In this document: positions 24,636 through 32,902 of the stretch, piece after piece | Layout of the letters: each line of letters starts with the position of its first letter | Numbering within the stretch: the stretch's first letter is position 1 | From: Chitinophagaceae bacterium | GTDB lineage: Bacteria > Bacteroidota > Bacteroidia > Chitinophagales > Chitinophagaceae | NCBI GenBank assembly: GCA_017998385.1 | Contig: JAGODE010000003.1 | Coordinates: 1 to 47,098 of the forward strand | Direction: 5' to 3' | Length of the DNA: 47,098 bases | Position numbers and translations under genes: made by a program | Notes under the pieces: generated by a model | What the model was told of the DNA's origin: nothing | Seen by the model: only the letters and a program-made list of their open reading frames with translations | The model's database searches: none

Positions 24636-27003
24636 CCTTGTTTTTATAAGTTTGACGTTTAAATTTTTGACCAAAAGGAAAATTATAAACCACCTGGAGC
24701 GAGATGCTCCTGTTATTATTTCGCAGCCGGTATTGGCCAGACTGTCCAGGATAGTACGTATTGTACTGATTCTTCTCCAGCCCGGGGGGATCGGTTATGG
24801 AAAAATTGAGGCTAAGGCGGTCTTTAACCAGCAATTGCCTTACTGATACTGTTGAAGAAAAGTACGGTTTGAATGTGCTGTACTCGAGGCGCATGGGTGG
24901 CTGGAAATACAGATCGAGTTGTACCCGTGTATTTTTAGCCGGTGTGTATTCTGCGGAAGCTGTTACAAATAAATGATTCCATGTGCGAAACAGTGTGCCA
25001 GCTGCACGCCGGTTTACAGTATAGCGATAAATAGCAGATAGGTTTGCGGAGAATTTATTTCCGGCTGCAAAATCATAACCCACCACAATGGCCCATACCT
25101 GCTGTTTCCCATAATTGCGGGCCACCAGTTCAAAGGGATCGCTTTCCGGAATAAAAATACGCCGGTTGCTTACCCACTCCATTGAAGGAGTGATAACAAG
25201 ACCTTTGTACTGCACCTGCATTTCGATCCTGTCGAAATACGTGGGTTGAAATTCCGGAGATCCCGCCACTCTTTGTAAAACCCCGTTAAAACGTACGGCC
25301 GGGTTAAGATCGGAAATGAAAGGTCGTCTGATCCGCTTATTATAACCAAGGCTGAGTGTCCATTCACTGCCTGCATTCCACTGCAGCAGCAGATTGGGAT
25401 AGAGTTTAAAATAGTTATTTCGGATCAGCTGTTTGTTACTGGCGGCATCATATGAGTCGCTTTGTGACCGGAGCAGCTCAGCTCTCATCTCTGCTATCAG
25501 CAATACCTGTTTCATTTTCCACCTGGTACTGAAAAAGAGGCTGTAGAGATCCTCTGTATAATCGAACCGGTAATTGCTGCCTGCAAGGAGTTGTGATGAG
25601 GTGCTGCCAAGGTGATTTAGCTTCAATCCGGTCTCTGTGGATAAAAACCTTTCTTTTACCGGATCTGTTAGGATTACAGATGCATTTGTAATACGCGCCC
25701 TGCTGTTAAATACTGCCATACCACTTTCGGCCGGACTACTCCCCGACAGGCCGGTTTGCTGATATCTGTTCACAAAATCAAAAGGCGTGCTGGCATGTAT
25801 CAGGTTGACATACAACAAACTGTTTTTCTGTTTATCGATGCGTTGCCTGTATTGTACTGTAATGCGGCTATTCCTGCGGTTGTCATGATACCGGCGGTCA
25901 AATTCTTTTGAAGAATCTGTGAGACTGGTATTATAGTTATAAAAAGTATACGCTTCGCTGGTACTAAGCAACAGTGATGGACGGAGGTTCATCATAAAAT
26001 TTACCCCAATGCTCGAGTTGCTGTCAATGTCGTAGTCAAGTCCAAGATTTGACTGAATGCTCATAACCGAACTCACCGATTCATTTTGCCATTTGTATTT
26101 TAACCGATCATTTATTGTAACATCTGATATGCCATTTTCGATCGATCGGCCATTATTAAGCCCAAGGAGCAGCGAAGTACGTATGTCTCTGATCTTAAAA
26201 TTAAAGCTGGACGAGCCCGACGCAGAAACATACGACGTACCTGATATTCTCTTTTCCGGATAAAAAAGTGATGAAACTGCTGCTTTAAGAGTCGACATAC
26301 TGCGACTCTTCCGCGTAATCACATTTATTACAGAAGTAATATGCGCATCGTATCTTGCAGAAGGTGAAGAAATGATTTCAATTCTTACAATATCACTCAG
26401 GTTAAGCGCGGCGAGCAATACCAGCTGCTCCTGCTGACTGGCCTGTTCGCCTTTTCCATCAATTAATATCAGTACGCCCTCTCTGCCATTTAATTTTACC
26501 GATCCCGATACAAAAGTTACACCCGGCAGTTTTCTCAGCACATCACTGCCCGCTACAGAGACAGAGAACCTGTCATGTTTTACCTGGTAAAGCAGTTTCT
26601 CGCCCGATTTAGTCACCTGCCTCTGTACAGTACGCACTTCCTGCAATATATGAGCCACTGGCTGAAGAAATACGTGCATTCCTGAAAGAGGTTCTTCACA
26701 GGATATTGTGTCTGAGGCGTATTGCTCAAACCGGTCTGAATTCACTCTTATATATACTTTATTGCACAAGCTATCGTCTATTAAAAACTGAATACTACCG
26801 TTATGGTCTGTCAGATGCTGCTGGTATCGTGTTCCTGAAAGACTGTATACTGATATTGTAAGCGATGGAATGGGTAAGCTGTCTATTGCATTCAACACCT
26901 TCAGGCTAAACGTATGCCGATGCTGTCCTTCAGCCTTATCCGAAAAACAACAACCCAGTACTGTAGTGAATAAAATGCAGCAATACCTCACAAAAACTTT
27001 CAT
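24610..27003 (-). CDS. TonB-receptor-like outer-membrane beta-barrel protein
   Basis: A 797-residue protein with a signal peptide. A carboxypeptidase-regulatory-like domain at about 30-120 (FSLKVLNAIDSLPIPSLTISV) is followed by a plug domain (VLRKLPGVTFVSGSVKLNGREG; LSDIVRIEIISSPSARYDA; INVITRKS). About 550 residues of barrel strands follow, of the Outer-membrane beta-barrel family type. It is smaller than classical SusC proteins and no SusD partner is present. The C-terminus reads YNFPFGQKFK plus a short tail. It heads the reverse-strand cluster with the CxxC lipoprotein and the two Cys-rich peptides. Peptide or metal-complex transport is possible. Confidence 0.88.
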   Translation of the reverse strand: MKVFVRYCCILFTTVLGCCFSDKAEGQHRHTFSLKVLNAIDSLPIPSLTISVYSLSGTRYQQHLTDHNGSIQFLIDDSLCNKVYIRVNSDRFEQYASDTISCEEPLSGMHVFLQPVAHILQEVRTVQRQVTKSGEKLLYQVKHDRFSVSVAGSDVLRKLPGVTFVSGSVKLNGREGVLILIDGKGEQASQQEQLVLLAALNLSDIVRIEIISSPSARYDAHITSVINVITRKSRSMSTLKAAVSSLFYPEKRISGTSYVSASGSSSFNFKIRDIRTSLLLGLNNGRSIENGISDVTINDRLKYKWQNESVSSVMSIQSNLGLDYDIDSNSSIGVNFMMNLRPSLLLSTSEAYTFYNYNTSLTDSSKEFDRRYHDNRRNSRITVQYRQRIDKQKNSLLYVNLIHASTPFDFVNRYQQTGLSGSSPAESGMAVFNSRARITNASVILTDPVKERFLSTETGLKLNHLGSTSSQLLAGSNYRFDYTEDLYSLFFSTRWKMKQVLLIAEMRAELLRSQSDSYDAASNKQLIRNNYFKLYPNLLLQWNAGSEWTLSLGYNKRIRRPFISDLNPAVRFNGVLQRVAGSPEFQPTYFDRIEMQVQYKGLVITPSMEWVSNRRIFIPESDPFELVARNYGKQQVWAIVVGYDFAAGNKFSANLSAIYRYTVNRRAAGTLFRTWNHLFVTASAEYTPAKNTRVQLDLYFQPPMRLEYSTFKPYFSSTVSVRQLLVKDRLSLNFSITDPPGLEKNQYNTYYPGQSGQYRLRNNNRSISLQVVYNFPFGQKFKRQTYKNKDDGEIRTE

Positions 27004-27049
27004 ACGTTAGGTTTAGATACTTCTTTCATCATTCCGCAACTGCAGCCGG

Positions 27050-27232
27050 TTACAGAGCGCCTTTGCCTGAAGTCAAATTCTTCTGATCGGGCTCTGCCGG
27101 AATGCTCGCGGGCCTTCCGGACAGCTTTACCTGCATAAGCGCCCATGACTGACGATTAGCATTCCTGAGATAAAATAAAATGGGAAACACAGACACTGTA
27201 TTACTTCCGGCAGGGGAAAACATTTTTTTCAT
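27050..27232 (-). CDS. Possible small peptide gene ahead of the barrel gene (doubtful)
   Basis: A 60-residue reading frame begins MKKMFSPAGSNTVSVFPILF, like the first residues of the NVEALA-type peptides nearby, but it has no proper export helix, NVEAL motif or cysteines. In another frame of the same strand the following DNA reads TGCSCGMMKEVSK, a Cys-containing tail. The locus may be a frameshifted or decayed peptide gene, or only leader sequence of the barrel operon. Confidence 0.3.
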   Translation of the reverse strand: MKKMFSPAGSNTVSVFPILFYLRNANRQSWALMQVKLSGRPASIPAEPDQKNLTSGKGAL

Positions 27233-27290
27233 ACAGCTAAGGTTAGGTTGAAGAATTGGTATGCAACAATTCCGTATAAGTCTTGTCAGC

Positions 27291-27298
27291 TAAAGATA
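27291..27298 (-). promoter_or_regulatory. Putative -7 box (TATCTTTA) of the envelope/peptide cluster
   Basis: On the reverse strand TATCTTTA differs from TAnnTTTG only in the last base. It lies 58 nt upstream of the small frame at 27232 and nearly 290 nt before the barrel gene. No clear TTG element was found at the right distance. The 27004-27417 interval otherwise holds only the doubtful peptide frame and the ThiF promoter. Confidence 0.3.
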
Positions 27299-27384
27299 AT
27301 GCTACGGTTAATTGACCACCCGCTATAAGAGAGATTTTTAGCAAAACCACTGTACATTAGTATAGTGGTGCGGGAAATGCCCTA

Positions 27385-27413
27385 TTGCTGCGGCTCCATT
27401 CAACCTACCTTTA
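27385..27413 (+). promoter_or_regulatory. Promoter of the ThiF-like gene, apparently leaderless
   Basis: TTG at 27385-27387, an 18-nt spacer and TACCTTTA at 27406-27413 fit the Bacteroidota promoter with one mismatch. Only four bases (CACT) separate the box from the ATG at 27418, so transcription would begin at or next to the start codon. This supports choosing that ATG rather than the frame start at 27385. Confidence 0.5.
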
Positions 27414-27417
27414 CACT

Positions 27418-28158
27418 ATGCGTTATACGAGAAACCGGATTTACATTTCCGGCAAACAGCAGCTACGGTTAAAAGAATACCGTGTTTTAATTGCCGGTTG
27501 TGGTATCGGAAGTGTCATTGCAGAATGTCTGCTGCGAATTGGCGTAGAAAACATTACCATTATTGATAACGATAGTGTGGAATTAAGTAATCTGAATCGC
27601 CAGAATTACCTTCAGGAGGATATTGGCAAGGCGAAGACCGACTGTCTCAAAAAGCGGTTATTACAGATAAATCCAACCGCCCGTATTGTCACACACAATC
27701 TGTTTCTAACCAGCAACAATATTGCTCCCTTGCTGCAGGATCATGATGCGGCTGTTAATGCGCTGGACTTTCAGTCAAATGCGCCATTTATATTTGACGC
27801 CTTATGCCAGAAAAATGAAATCCCTGTACTGCACCCATACAATATAGGATGGGCCGGTCTGTTATTTGTAATCATGCCCGGCGGGCCCGCCCTCACATCT
27901 ATTCATGATCAGTTTGAAGGATTTGAAAAAAATGCTGTCCTTTTCTTTCTCAGTAAAATGGACAAGCAATCGGAGCAACGGAAATGGGTAGAACAGGTAC
28001 TGACTGAATACAATAACGAGATTGTACAACAATCTCCTCCCCAACTGGCACCAGGTTCCTGGCTGCTGGGAGGTCTTTGCAGTACGGTGCTTTACAGGCT
28101 GGCCAATAATCTGCAAATAAAATCTTTTCCCGATTTTTACTTTCTGTCGGCTATTTAA
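27418..28158 (+). CDS. Stand-alone ThiF/E1-like adenylyltransferase
   Basis: A 246-residue protein with the E1 fold: LIAGCGIGSVIAECLLRIGV supplies the GxGxxG nucleotide loop. IDNDSVELSNLNRQNY gives the catalytic Asp/Asn/Arg of the adenylation site, and IGKAKTDCLKKRL follows. The zinc CxxC pairs of MoeB/ThiF are absent, and no cysteine occupies the usual E1 thioester region clearly. It should activate the C-terminus of a small protein, peptide or metabolite with ATP. No ubiquitin-like or ThiS/MoaD gene is adjacent. It converges on a LuxR-type gene two bases away. Confidence 0.85.
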   Translation: MRYTRNRIYISGKQQLRLKEYRVLIAGCGIGSVIAECLLRIGVENITIIDNDSVELSNLNRQNYLQEDIGKAKTDCLKKRLLQINPTARIVTHNLFLTSNNIAPLLQDHDAAVNALDFQSNAPFIFDALCQKNEIPVLHPYNIGWAGLLFVIMPGGPALTSIHDQFEGFEKNAVLFFLSKMDKQSEQRKWVEQVLTEYNNEIVQQSPPQLAPGSWLLGGLCSTVLYRLANNLQIKSFPDFYFLSAI

Positions 28159-28160
28159 GA

Positions 28161-28925
28161 TTATTCAAAAATATTGTATGTGCTTGCACAGGATATTGCT
28201 TCGGTAATATTTTTCACCTGGAGTTTCCTGAAGATCTTTTTCTTATGATATTTAACGGTCGTACCCGCTATATGCAGTGCCTGGGCAATTTCGTCCATAG
28301 TATAACCCTGTATGGATAAGGCCAGGATATCCTTTTCCTGTGCTGTCAGTTTTATTTTTTTCTGTACTATCCATTCTTTTTTTTCCAGATCATACGCGAA
28401 TCTTTTTCCGCCTCCTTTTTTGCTGATCTGAATATTGCCTGCTTTATGACCGGAGGAATGCGTAACCACACACAATGCCAGCCATATATTATGCGCCGAA
28501 TCAAGTACAAGTGGTGTTAGCTTATGATTGATCAGGGTCTGTCTTTTGTTGGGTTGTATCAGGTGAAAATCATACGATATAATATAGTTAAGCCGGTCGT
28601 GAACCGATATCTTGTTATAAAACCGGAAGCCGGCTTCATTGATTTCCAGAAGCATGGATAGCTCATCGGGAGGCACATGCTGCATATAAAAGTTATACCC
28701 TGCTTTCTGTACCTCCTGCACTGTCTGACCGCAAAGAAATAACGGATTGTCTGACACATAAAGAAAGCCCCTCTTATAATAGTCGATCACATAAACACAT
28801 TGATGCGCCGAGCGGGCAAATGCATCTACAACATCCAGGTAGAGCTTCGCTTCCATATAATCCCTGGCTGTGGGAGGGGATGAAAGCTTCAGCGGCTTGA
28901 AAAATTCAGCTACCTCTGCGCACAT
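28161..28925 (-). CDS. LuxR-type regulator with PAS-like N-terminal domain
   Basis: About 254 residues from the ATG at 28925; an upstream in-frame start would overlap the divergent acyltransferase gene. The N-terminal half looks like a PAS sensor (HQCVYVIDYYKRGFLYVSDN; FHLIQPNKRQTLINHKLTPL). The C-terminal helix-turn-helix is LTAQEKDILALSIQGYTMDEI, ALHIAGTTVKYHKKKIFRKL. There is no receiver domain, so it senses a ligand or partner directly. Its divergent arrangement with a LuxI/FeeM-like acyltransferase suggests regulator-synthase pairing. Confidence 0.82.
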   Translation of the reverse strand: MCAEVAEFFKPLKLSSPPTARDYMEAKLYLDVVDAFARSAHQCVYVIDYYKRGFLYVSDNPLFLCGQTVQEVQKAGYNFYMQHVPPDELSMLLEINEAGFRFYNKISVHDRLNYIISYDFHLIQPNKRQTLINHKLTPLVLDSAHNIWLALCVVTHSSGHKAGNIQISKKGGGKRFAYDLEKKEWIVQKKIKLTAQEKDILALSIQGYTMDEIAQALHIAGTTVKYHKKKIFRKLQVKNITEAISCASTYNIFE

Positions 28926-28941
28926 AAGATAAGGTTTAGTA

Positions 28942-29757
28942 TTGAAGGATAAGGTAATACCAGAGGCCCCCCTGTTGAAAACACCTAATAACGCTGTCCA
29001 TTTGTACAGGGTTTTTGGGGAAAAGCAACAGGTTAACGAATATGAAAATAGCAAATCTGTACTTTTTATAAAAAAGCATTATGATACAAATTCAGACATT
29101 AAAAAAAATGAATTGTACGAACTGGCTCAATTCGTTGTAAAAGAAAACAGTACTCATCACCGGAGCAATTCACCATCGGACGCCGTGTTCCAGCGGGAAG
29201 TAAAACAACTGTACCAGGAAGATATTTCCCTGTTTGAGCACTCGATATATTATACAGCAAAACTTGACAGAAAAATCATTGGCTCTGTAAAGGTTACTTT
29301 ATGGGACGGTCAGGTAATGCTTCCTATTGAGAAACTGTTTGGTATCTCCTGCCGGCAATTGGCCAGCCATAACAATAAACGATATATCTGGCATGTGGGA
29401 CGATTGGCTATTTCGAAAAAAGAAAATCCCTCAGGTATCTCCCTCCTCATGCTCCTGCTTACGTTGGCAATTTGCCACATCTGTGAACATACCGGCAGCC
29501 TTATGATCGCCGAATGCGACAAAAAGCTATTAAGAGTTTTAAATCTGCTTAATATCCAGGCAAAAAGTCTGGGGGAAGGGATCAGTTACCTGGGTTCGGA
29601 AACAATTCCTGTATATGCCACAGATGAGTTGCTGGCTGCATTCCTGTATAAAAATCCCTATGTAAGAGAGATTAAGAAAAAATATGGTTTTAAAGAGAAT
29701 ATCCGCTGGCAAACAGTCGGGAAAAACAATATAGCGGCCATGATGAGCTGCCCTTAA
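28942..29757 (+). CDS. GNAT-fold acyltransferase, LuxI/FeeM-like
   Basis: About 271 residues if the TTG at 28942 is used. The start is uncertain because no in-frame ATG occurs in the first 120 codons and other TTG codons (28975, 29002) are possible. The core resembles N-acyl amino acid/homoserine lactone synthases: YYTAKLDRKIIGSVKVTLWDG, WHVGRLAISKKENPSG with the conserved E/R-type strand, SLLMLLLTLAICHICEHTG, and a final lobe SLGEGISYLGSETIPVYATD like the substrate lobe of FeeM-type enzymes. Transfer of a fatty acyl group to an amino compound is plausible. The product might be the ligand of the divergent LuxR regulator. Confidence 0.65.
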   Translation: MKDKVIPEAPLLKTPNNAVHLYRVFGEKQQVNEYENSKSVLFIKKHYDTNSDIKKNELYELAQFVVKENSTHHRSNSPSDAVFQREVKQLYQEDISLFEHSIYYTAKLDRKIIGSVKVTLWDGQVMLPIEKLFGISCRQLASHNNKRYIWHVGRLAISKKENPSGISLLMLLLTLAICHICEHTGSLMIAECDKKLLRVLNLLNIQAKSLGEGISYLGSETIPVYATDELLAAFLYKNPYVREIKKKYGFKENIRWQTVGKNNIAAMMSCP

Positions 29758-29971
29758 AAACCCTATGAGGCAATGCGCTGTGTAAACCGGTTTGCCCCGT
29801 ACACAGGCAGTAATCACTGCTTCGGATGGACCTTTAAAATTTAACACATTCTTCCGCCGCCGTATCCCTGTTTTTTCCCGGAAAAAAGGGGGTGATTTTC
29901 CCGGTAAGCATTATAACGTATTCGCCAAACTTTGATATGGCAACCCTTTCTTTCACTATAAACTAAACATT

Positions 29972-30562
29972 ATGAGAAAGCTTTTATTATTAATGCCTCT
30001 TTTATCATTAGCCATTTTATCTGCAACCAATGCCGTCTCGCAAAAGCGCGGCAAAATAAAAGGCATGAAAAGTATTGCTGTTGCGCCCGTGCTGACAGAA
30101 CTTAACAGCCAGTATAATGAAGCCGCTAAAAAATTACGGGAAGATCAAATAAATATCTCTATTACCGAAGCTTCCGTGGCTTTTTCCGTCACCGAATCGG
30201 TATCTGCAGAAGCAGGTCTGGAAATCGTGGCCGTAAAAGCGGGAGGCAAACGAGACAAGTCAAAGTCCACTACGGTTACCTACAATTTCTCGCCTCCTGA
30301 AATAAAGGAAGGACTTGCGCCTTCTTCGTTAAGAGGGCTTTCAGACCTGATAGTACGTGCCGGAAAAGAGTTTGCCGGATTATACAAAAAAAAGGGCGAG
30401 TTACTGGGAGAGCTGGCTCCGGACAATTTTGAAATAGCAATTTCGTTCGGTATCACACAGGAAGCCAGTGGCGGTATAACATTCCTTATTTTTTCCGCTG
30501 GAGGCGGATACTCAAAATCGCAGGAACACAGCATCTCGCTCAAGTTTAAGATCAAAAAATAA
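29972..30562 (+). CDS. Secreted protein with two tandem Trypco2-like domains
   Basis: 196 residues with a signal peptide (KLLLLMPLLSLAILSATNAV). Residues about 40-108 and 118-196 are two copies of one unit. Each has an amphipathic helix (LNSQYNEAAKKLRED; LRGLSDLIVRAGKEFAGLYK), a strand with FSVTES or FEIAISFG, a Gly-turn (SAEAGLEIVAVKAGGK; EASGGITFLIFSAGGG), and a final strand ending YNFSP or SLKFKIK. This fits the Trypsin-co-occurring domain 2 (Trypco2) family, normally found next to trypsin-like peptidases. A trypsin-like gene indeed follows 29 bp downstream. It is probably the sensor, regulator or substrate of that peptidase in the periplasm. Confidence 0.68.
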   Translation: MRKLLLLMPLLSLAILSATNAVSQKRGKIKGMKSIAVAPVLTELNSQYNEAAKKLREDQINISITEASVAFSVTESVSAEAGLEIVAVKAGGKRDKSKSTTVTYNFSPPEIKEGLAPSSLRGLSDLIVRAGKEFAGLYKKKGELLGELAPDNFEIAISFGITQEASGGITFLIFSAGGGYSKSQEHSISLKFKIKK

Positions 30563-30591
30563 CACCGACTTTTCACATCAACTAACAAGCA

Positions 30592-31731
30592 ATGCGCAGA
30601 TATTTATTTTTTGCCTTTCTGGGTTTGGCAGCCTGTGAAAATAATGGGAAATCAGAGCAGGTGACTCAGGAAGCCGATAGCACTCAGGTTGTCATTGCCG
30701 CCCAGGTCAGCAGACATGCGTTGCCTTTTTGCCCGGAGGTTTATGAAGAAGGTATTGAATTGCCCCTGGCCGAGCTGAAAGCGCAACAGGATTATATTGA
30801 AGAAGAAATAAAACAGGTGCAGAGTGATACAATTCCGGATTTTCAGGAAAAAAGAAGACGTTTAAATGATCTGGATGTTGCCAGAAGTATCATGATAGAC
30901 AAGCTGGCCTACAAGATCGAATCCATCTGCGGCAGCGTTGATGATTCGCAGCCCGTAGAGTTATATGATGGCAGCCTGGGCGTAAGTAAAGAATTTGTAG
31001 ATATCCTGTCGAAATCGGTAGGCCAGTTGCAATGGAAATATTCGTTCGGCAACCAGTTCAATTCACCGGGAGATTCGGAAGGTAATGTAAAAGGTGTTCG
31101 ATGGTGCTCCGGCAGTCTCATTGCAAAAGATCTCTTTATAACTGCCGGGCACTGTTTCGACCGTAGCGGATTAAGCTGGAGGCTACCCAAAAAAAATGGC
31201 CAGATCATTTCGAGTCAGCAAATTGCACAACTGATGAAAGTTAATTTCAACTATCAGCTCAGTGCTGCGAACAGACAGATACGGACAGATACCATTGACT
31301 ACCCGGTACTGGAATTAAAGGAATACCGCCATGGCGATCTTGACTATGCTATAATCAGGTTGGGAAGAGATTCGCAGGGCAACTGGCCGGGAGATAAATT
31401 CGGAATCATACCCATATCGACCGATACACTAAGCCAGGTAGGGGTTGCCGGGATCATTCAGCACCCCAAAGGAAATCCAAAAGTGATAGAAGCCGGACCG
31501 GTTGTTTTCGTTGTGGCCAATCTTCTCGGCTACAATGATATTGATACGGAAGGAGGCTCTTCAGGTGCAGCAGTAATATCTGCCAAAACGAATAAAATTG
31601 TCGGGGTCCATATAAAAGGAGGATGTGATCTCAATAGCTCCAACTTCAACTCTGCAACACCCATCCGTGCCATATTACCCTTTTCGCCCATTCTAAAAAC
31701 ACTAACCCAAAATAGAGCTTATTTGCCCTAA
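30592..31731 (+). CDS. Trypsin-like serine protease lipoprotein
   Basis: 379 residues. The signal peptide ends in LGLAAC, a lipobox with Cys14. Residues about 60-110 form a helical stalk (LKAQQDYIEEEIKQVQ). The S1-type protease domain follows with a complete triad: His187 in FITAGHCFD, Asp251 in HGDLDYAII and Ser324 in EGGSSGAAV, plus the final strand KIVGVHIKGGCD. It should be membrane-anchored and face the periplasm or cell surface. It forms a two-gene unit with the Trypco2-like gene and ends 74 bp before a strong terminator hairpin. Confidence 0.87.
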   Translation: MRRYLFFAFLGLAACENNGKSEQVTQEADSTQVVIAAQVSRHALPFCPEVYEEGIELPLAELKAQQDYIEEEIKQVQSDTIPDFQEKRRRLNDLDVARSIMIDKLAYKIESICGSVDDSQPVELYDGSLGVSKEFVDILSKSVGQLQWKYSFGNQFNSPGDSEGNVKGVRWCSGSLIAKDLFITAGHCFDRSGLSWRLPKKNGQIISSQQIAQLMKVNFNYQLSAANRQIRTDTIDYPVLELKEYRHGDLDYAIIRLGRDSQGNWPGDKFGIIPISTDTLSQVGVAGIIQHPKGNPKVIEAGPVVFVVANLLGYNDIDTEGGSSGAAVISAKTNKIVGVHIKGGCDLNSSNFNSATPIRAILPFSPILKTLTQNRAYLP

Positions 31732-32122
31732 CCATACTGAGCTGCATCCGGATGCGCTCGGGTTGTCTGCCTTAATTGACAGAAAATTTTTATGACTGAT
31801 TTTGCAAAGGGTTTCAAGTTTGAAACCCTTTCTTATTACAGGTACATTTCCTTAAACAAAAGCGGGATGCGATATGGGAAAATCCATGACAGGTGGTCAC
31901 ACCTGTTCGGTACATCCAGCGTATATGTATAATCGGTCAGTACTTTGAGCATGGAGGTCTGCCCAGCAGGAGTTTGATAGATGACAATGGTGGTTTTCCA
32001 TGTCCTTAAACGTTAACCAGTAGTTCTGAAGGGTTTGAAGAAGATGGGATGATTTGTCCAGCGTACCGGTTAACCGAGGTATCAGTCCTGAAAAGCAGCA
32101 AGCAGAATCACCGTTACACTTA
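31732..32122. other. 391-bp intergenic region
   Basis: Apart from the terminator at 31806-31834 and a small hairpin ACAGGTG/CACCTGT at 31889-31906, I see nothing that I can call a gene. Both strands of 31840-32120 give only broken frames, which might be decayed coding DNA, but no family is recognisable. Confidence 0.55.
31806..31834 (+). terminator. Intrinsic terminator of the Trypco2-trypsin operon
   Basis: AAAGGGTTTCAA (31806-31817) and TTGAAACCCTTT (31820-31831) pair perfectly, followed by CTTATT. The hairpin follows the protease gene by 74 bp and closes the operon before the convergent XRE gene. Confidence 0.7.
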
Positions 32123-32800
32123 TTACATCACATGCTGGTATACCGCAAACAGTTTCCAGAACCGCATGCTGTGTTCAAAATCGAAAGGTTGTTTTTTGAA
32201 ATCATTCAATACGAGATCTATTTTATCTTCTTTCATTTCAAACCGACCAAACATGATTTCGCGTTCGGAAGTATAAAGTCCTGTTTTATGCTGACAAAGA
32301 TGAATATTCTCCCGGGTCACTTCTTCAAAGATGAGCACATCGTGCAGTTGGTACCGGGGCAGTGATTCGTGGTGAGGTATATTGGTATTGAAGGTAAGCG
32401 CCATCATATTATGGTTATTCGCTTCCGGCAATACCAGGCGGGGGAAAGCAGCCCAGTCGTTGAAGGCCAGCTCCTGGTAGCAGCATTTCACATATATGTT
32501 ATCGTTAATAAAAGGAACCTCCCGCAGCTGCAGTTTGATGATATGATTTTCGTCTGCAATCAGCTTATCTCCATTAAACTTCAGGATCTCATTGATAGTA
32601 AGATGCTGCGAAATGAACTGGCCAACCGGTATGCAAAAATGATTAGCAATCTGCAGCATGGTTTCAATCCGGGGCTCTGCCCTTCCTTCCTCATAGGAGG
32701 AGATATTCCCCCGCGTAAGGTTAAACAGATCGGCAAAGGCCTGCTGGCTCAATCCCTTTGTAGTACGTATTTTCTTGATATTGGCCCCTATCTTGGTCAT
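32123..32800 (-). CDS. XRE-family helix-turn-helix regulator
   Basis: 225 residues from the ATG at 32800. Upstream in-frame sequence is the antisense of the next gene and is not coding. The N-terminal XRE domain is complete: IGANIKKIRTTKGLSQQAFAD, LFNLTRGNISSYEEGRAEPR, METMLQIANHF-like helix. The C-terminal 130 residues are a peptidase-S24-like or other beta-rich sensor (LPRYQLHDVLIFEEVTRENI). It is divergent from the PspA-flotillin operon with about 100 bp between the starts, and TATCTTTG just before its ATG makes the message apparently leaderless. It is the best candidate for controlling that operon. Confidence 0.82.
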   Translation of the reverse strand: MTKIGANIKKIRTTKGLSQQAFADLFNLTRGNISSYEEGRAEPRIETMLQIANHFCIPVGQFISQHLTINEILKFNGDKLIADENHIIKLQLREVPFINDNIYVKCCYQELAFNDWAAFPRLVLPEANNHNMMALTFNTNIPHHESLPRYQLHDVLIFEEVTRENIHLCQHKTGLYTSEREIMFGRFEMKEDKIDLVLNDFKKQPFDFEHSMRFWKLFAVYQHVM

Positions 32801-32805
32801 GATTG

Positions 32806-32813
32806 CAAAGATA
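32806..32813 (-). promoter_or_regulatory. -7 box (TATCTTTG) of the XRE gene
   Basis: An exact TAnnTTTG on the reverse strand, followed by CAATC and the ATG at 32800. A TTG lies 20 nt upstream of the box (CAA at 32834-32836 on the plus strand). A transcript would start at about the A of the ATG. Confidence 0.55.
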
Positions 32814-32848
32814 GGTGTAATTTTTTTTATCTTCAATGCAAATATTTT

Positions 32849-32877
32849 TTGCATTTTGTCAATTTTTTGTAGATTTG
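32849..32877 (+). promoter_or_regulatory. Promoter of the YbjN-PspA-flotillin operon
   Basis: TTTTTTG ends at 32851, followed by an 18-nt spacer and TAGATTTG at 32870-32877, an exact Bacteroidota -7 element. The ATG at 32903 is 25 nt further on, leaving a short leader. It partly interleaves with the XRE promoter on the other strand, so the two regulate face to face. Confidence 0.65.
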
Positions 32878-32902
32878 CCCTGTCAAGCTGAAACCAACGC
32901 GC

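Noticed and set aside
29862..29892. CCC-TTTTTT/AAAAAA-GGG hairpin after the acyltransferase gene as a terminator
   Set aside because: The stem is imperfect and no T-run follows, so it is not listed as a terminator.
31840..32120. Possible degraded transposase or other gene remnant
   Set aside because: All frames are broken and no motif of a transposase or any other family could be read, so no call is made.
32369..32872. Rightward frame over the XRE gene
   Set aside because: Antisense to a complete XRE helix-turn-helix; starts and ends without any gene-like context.
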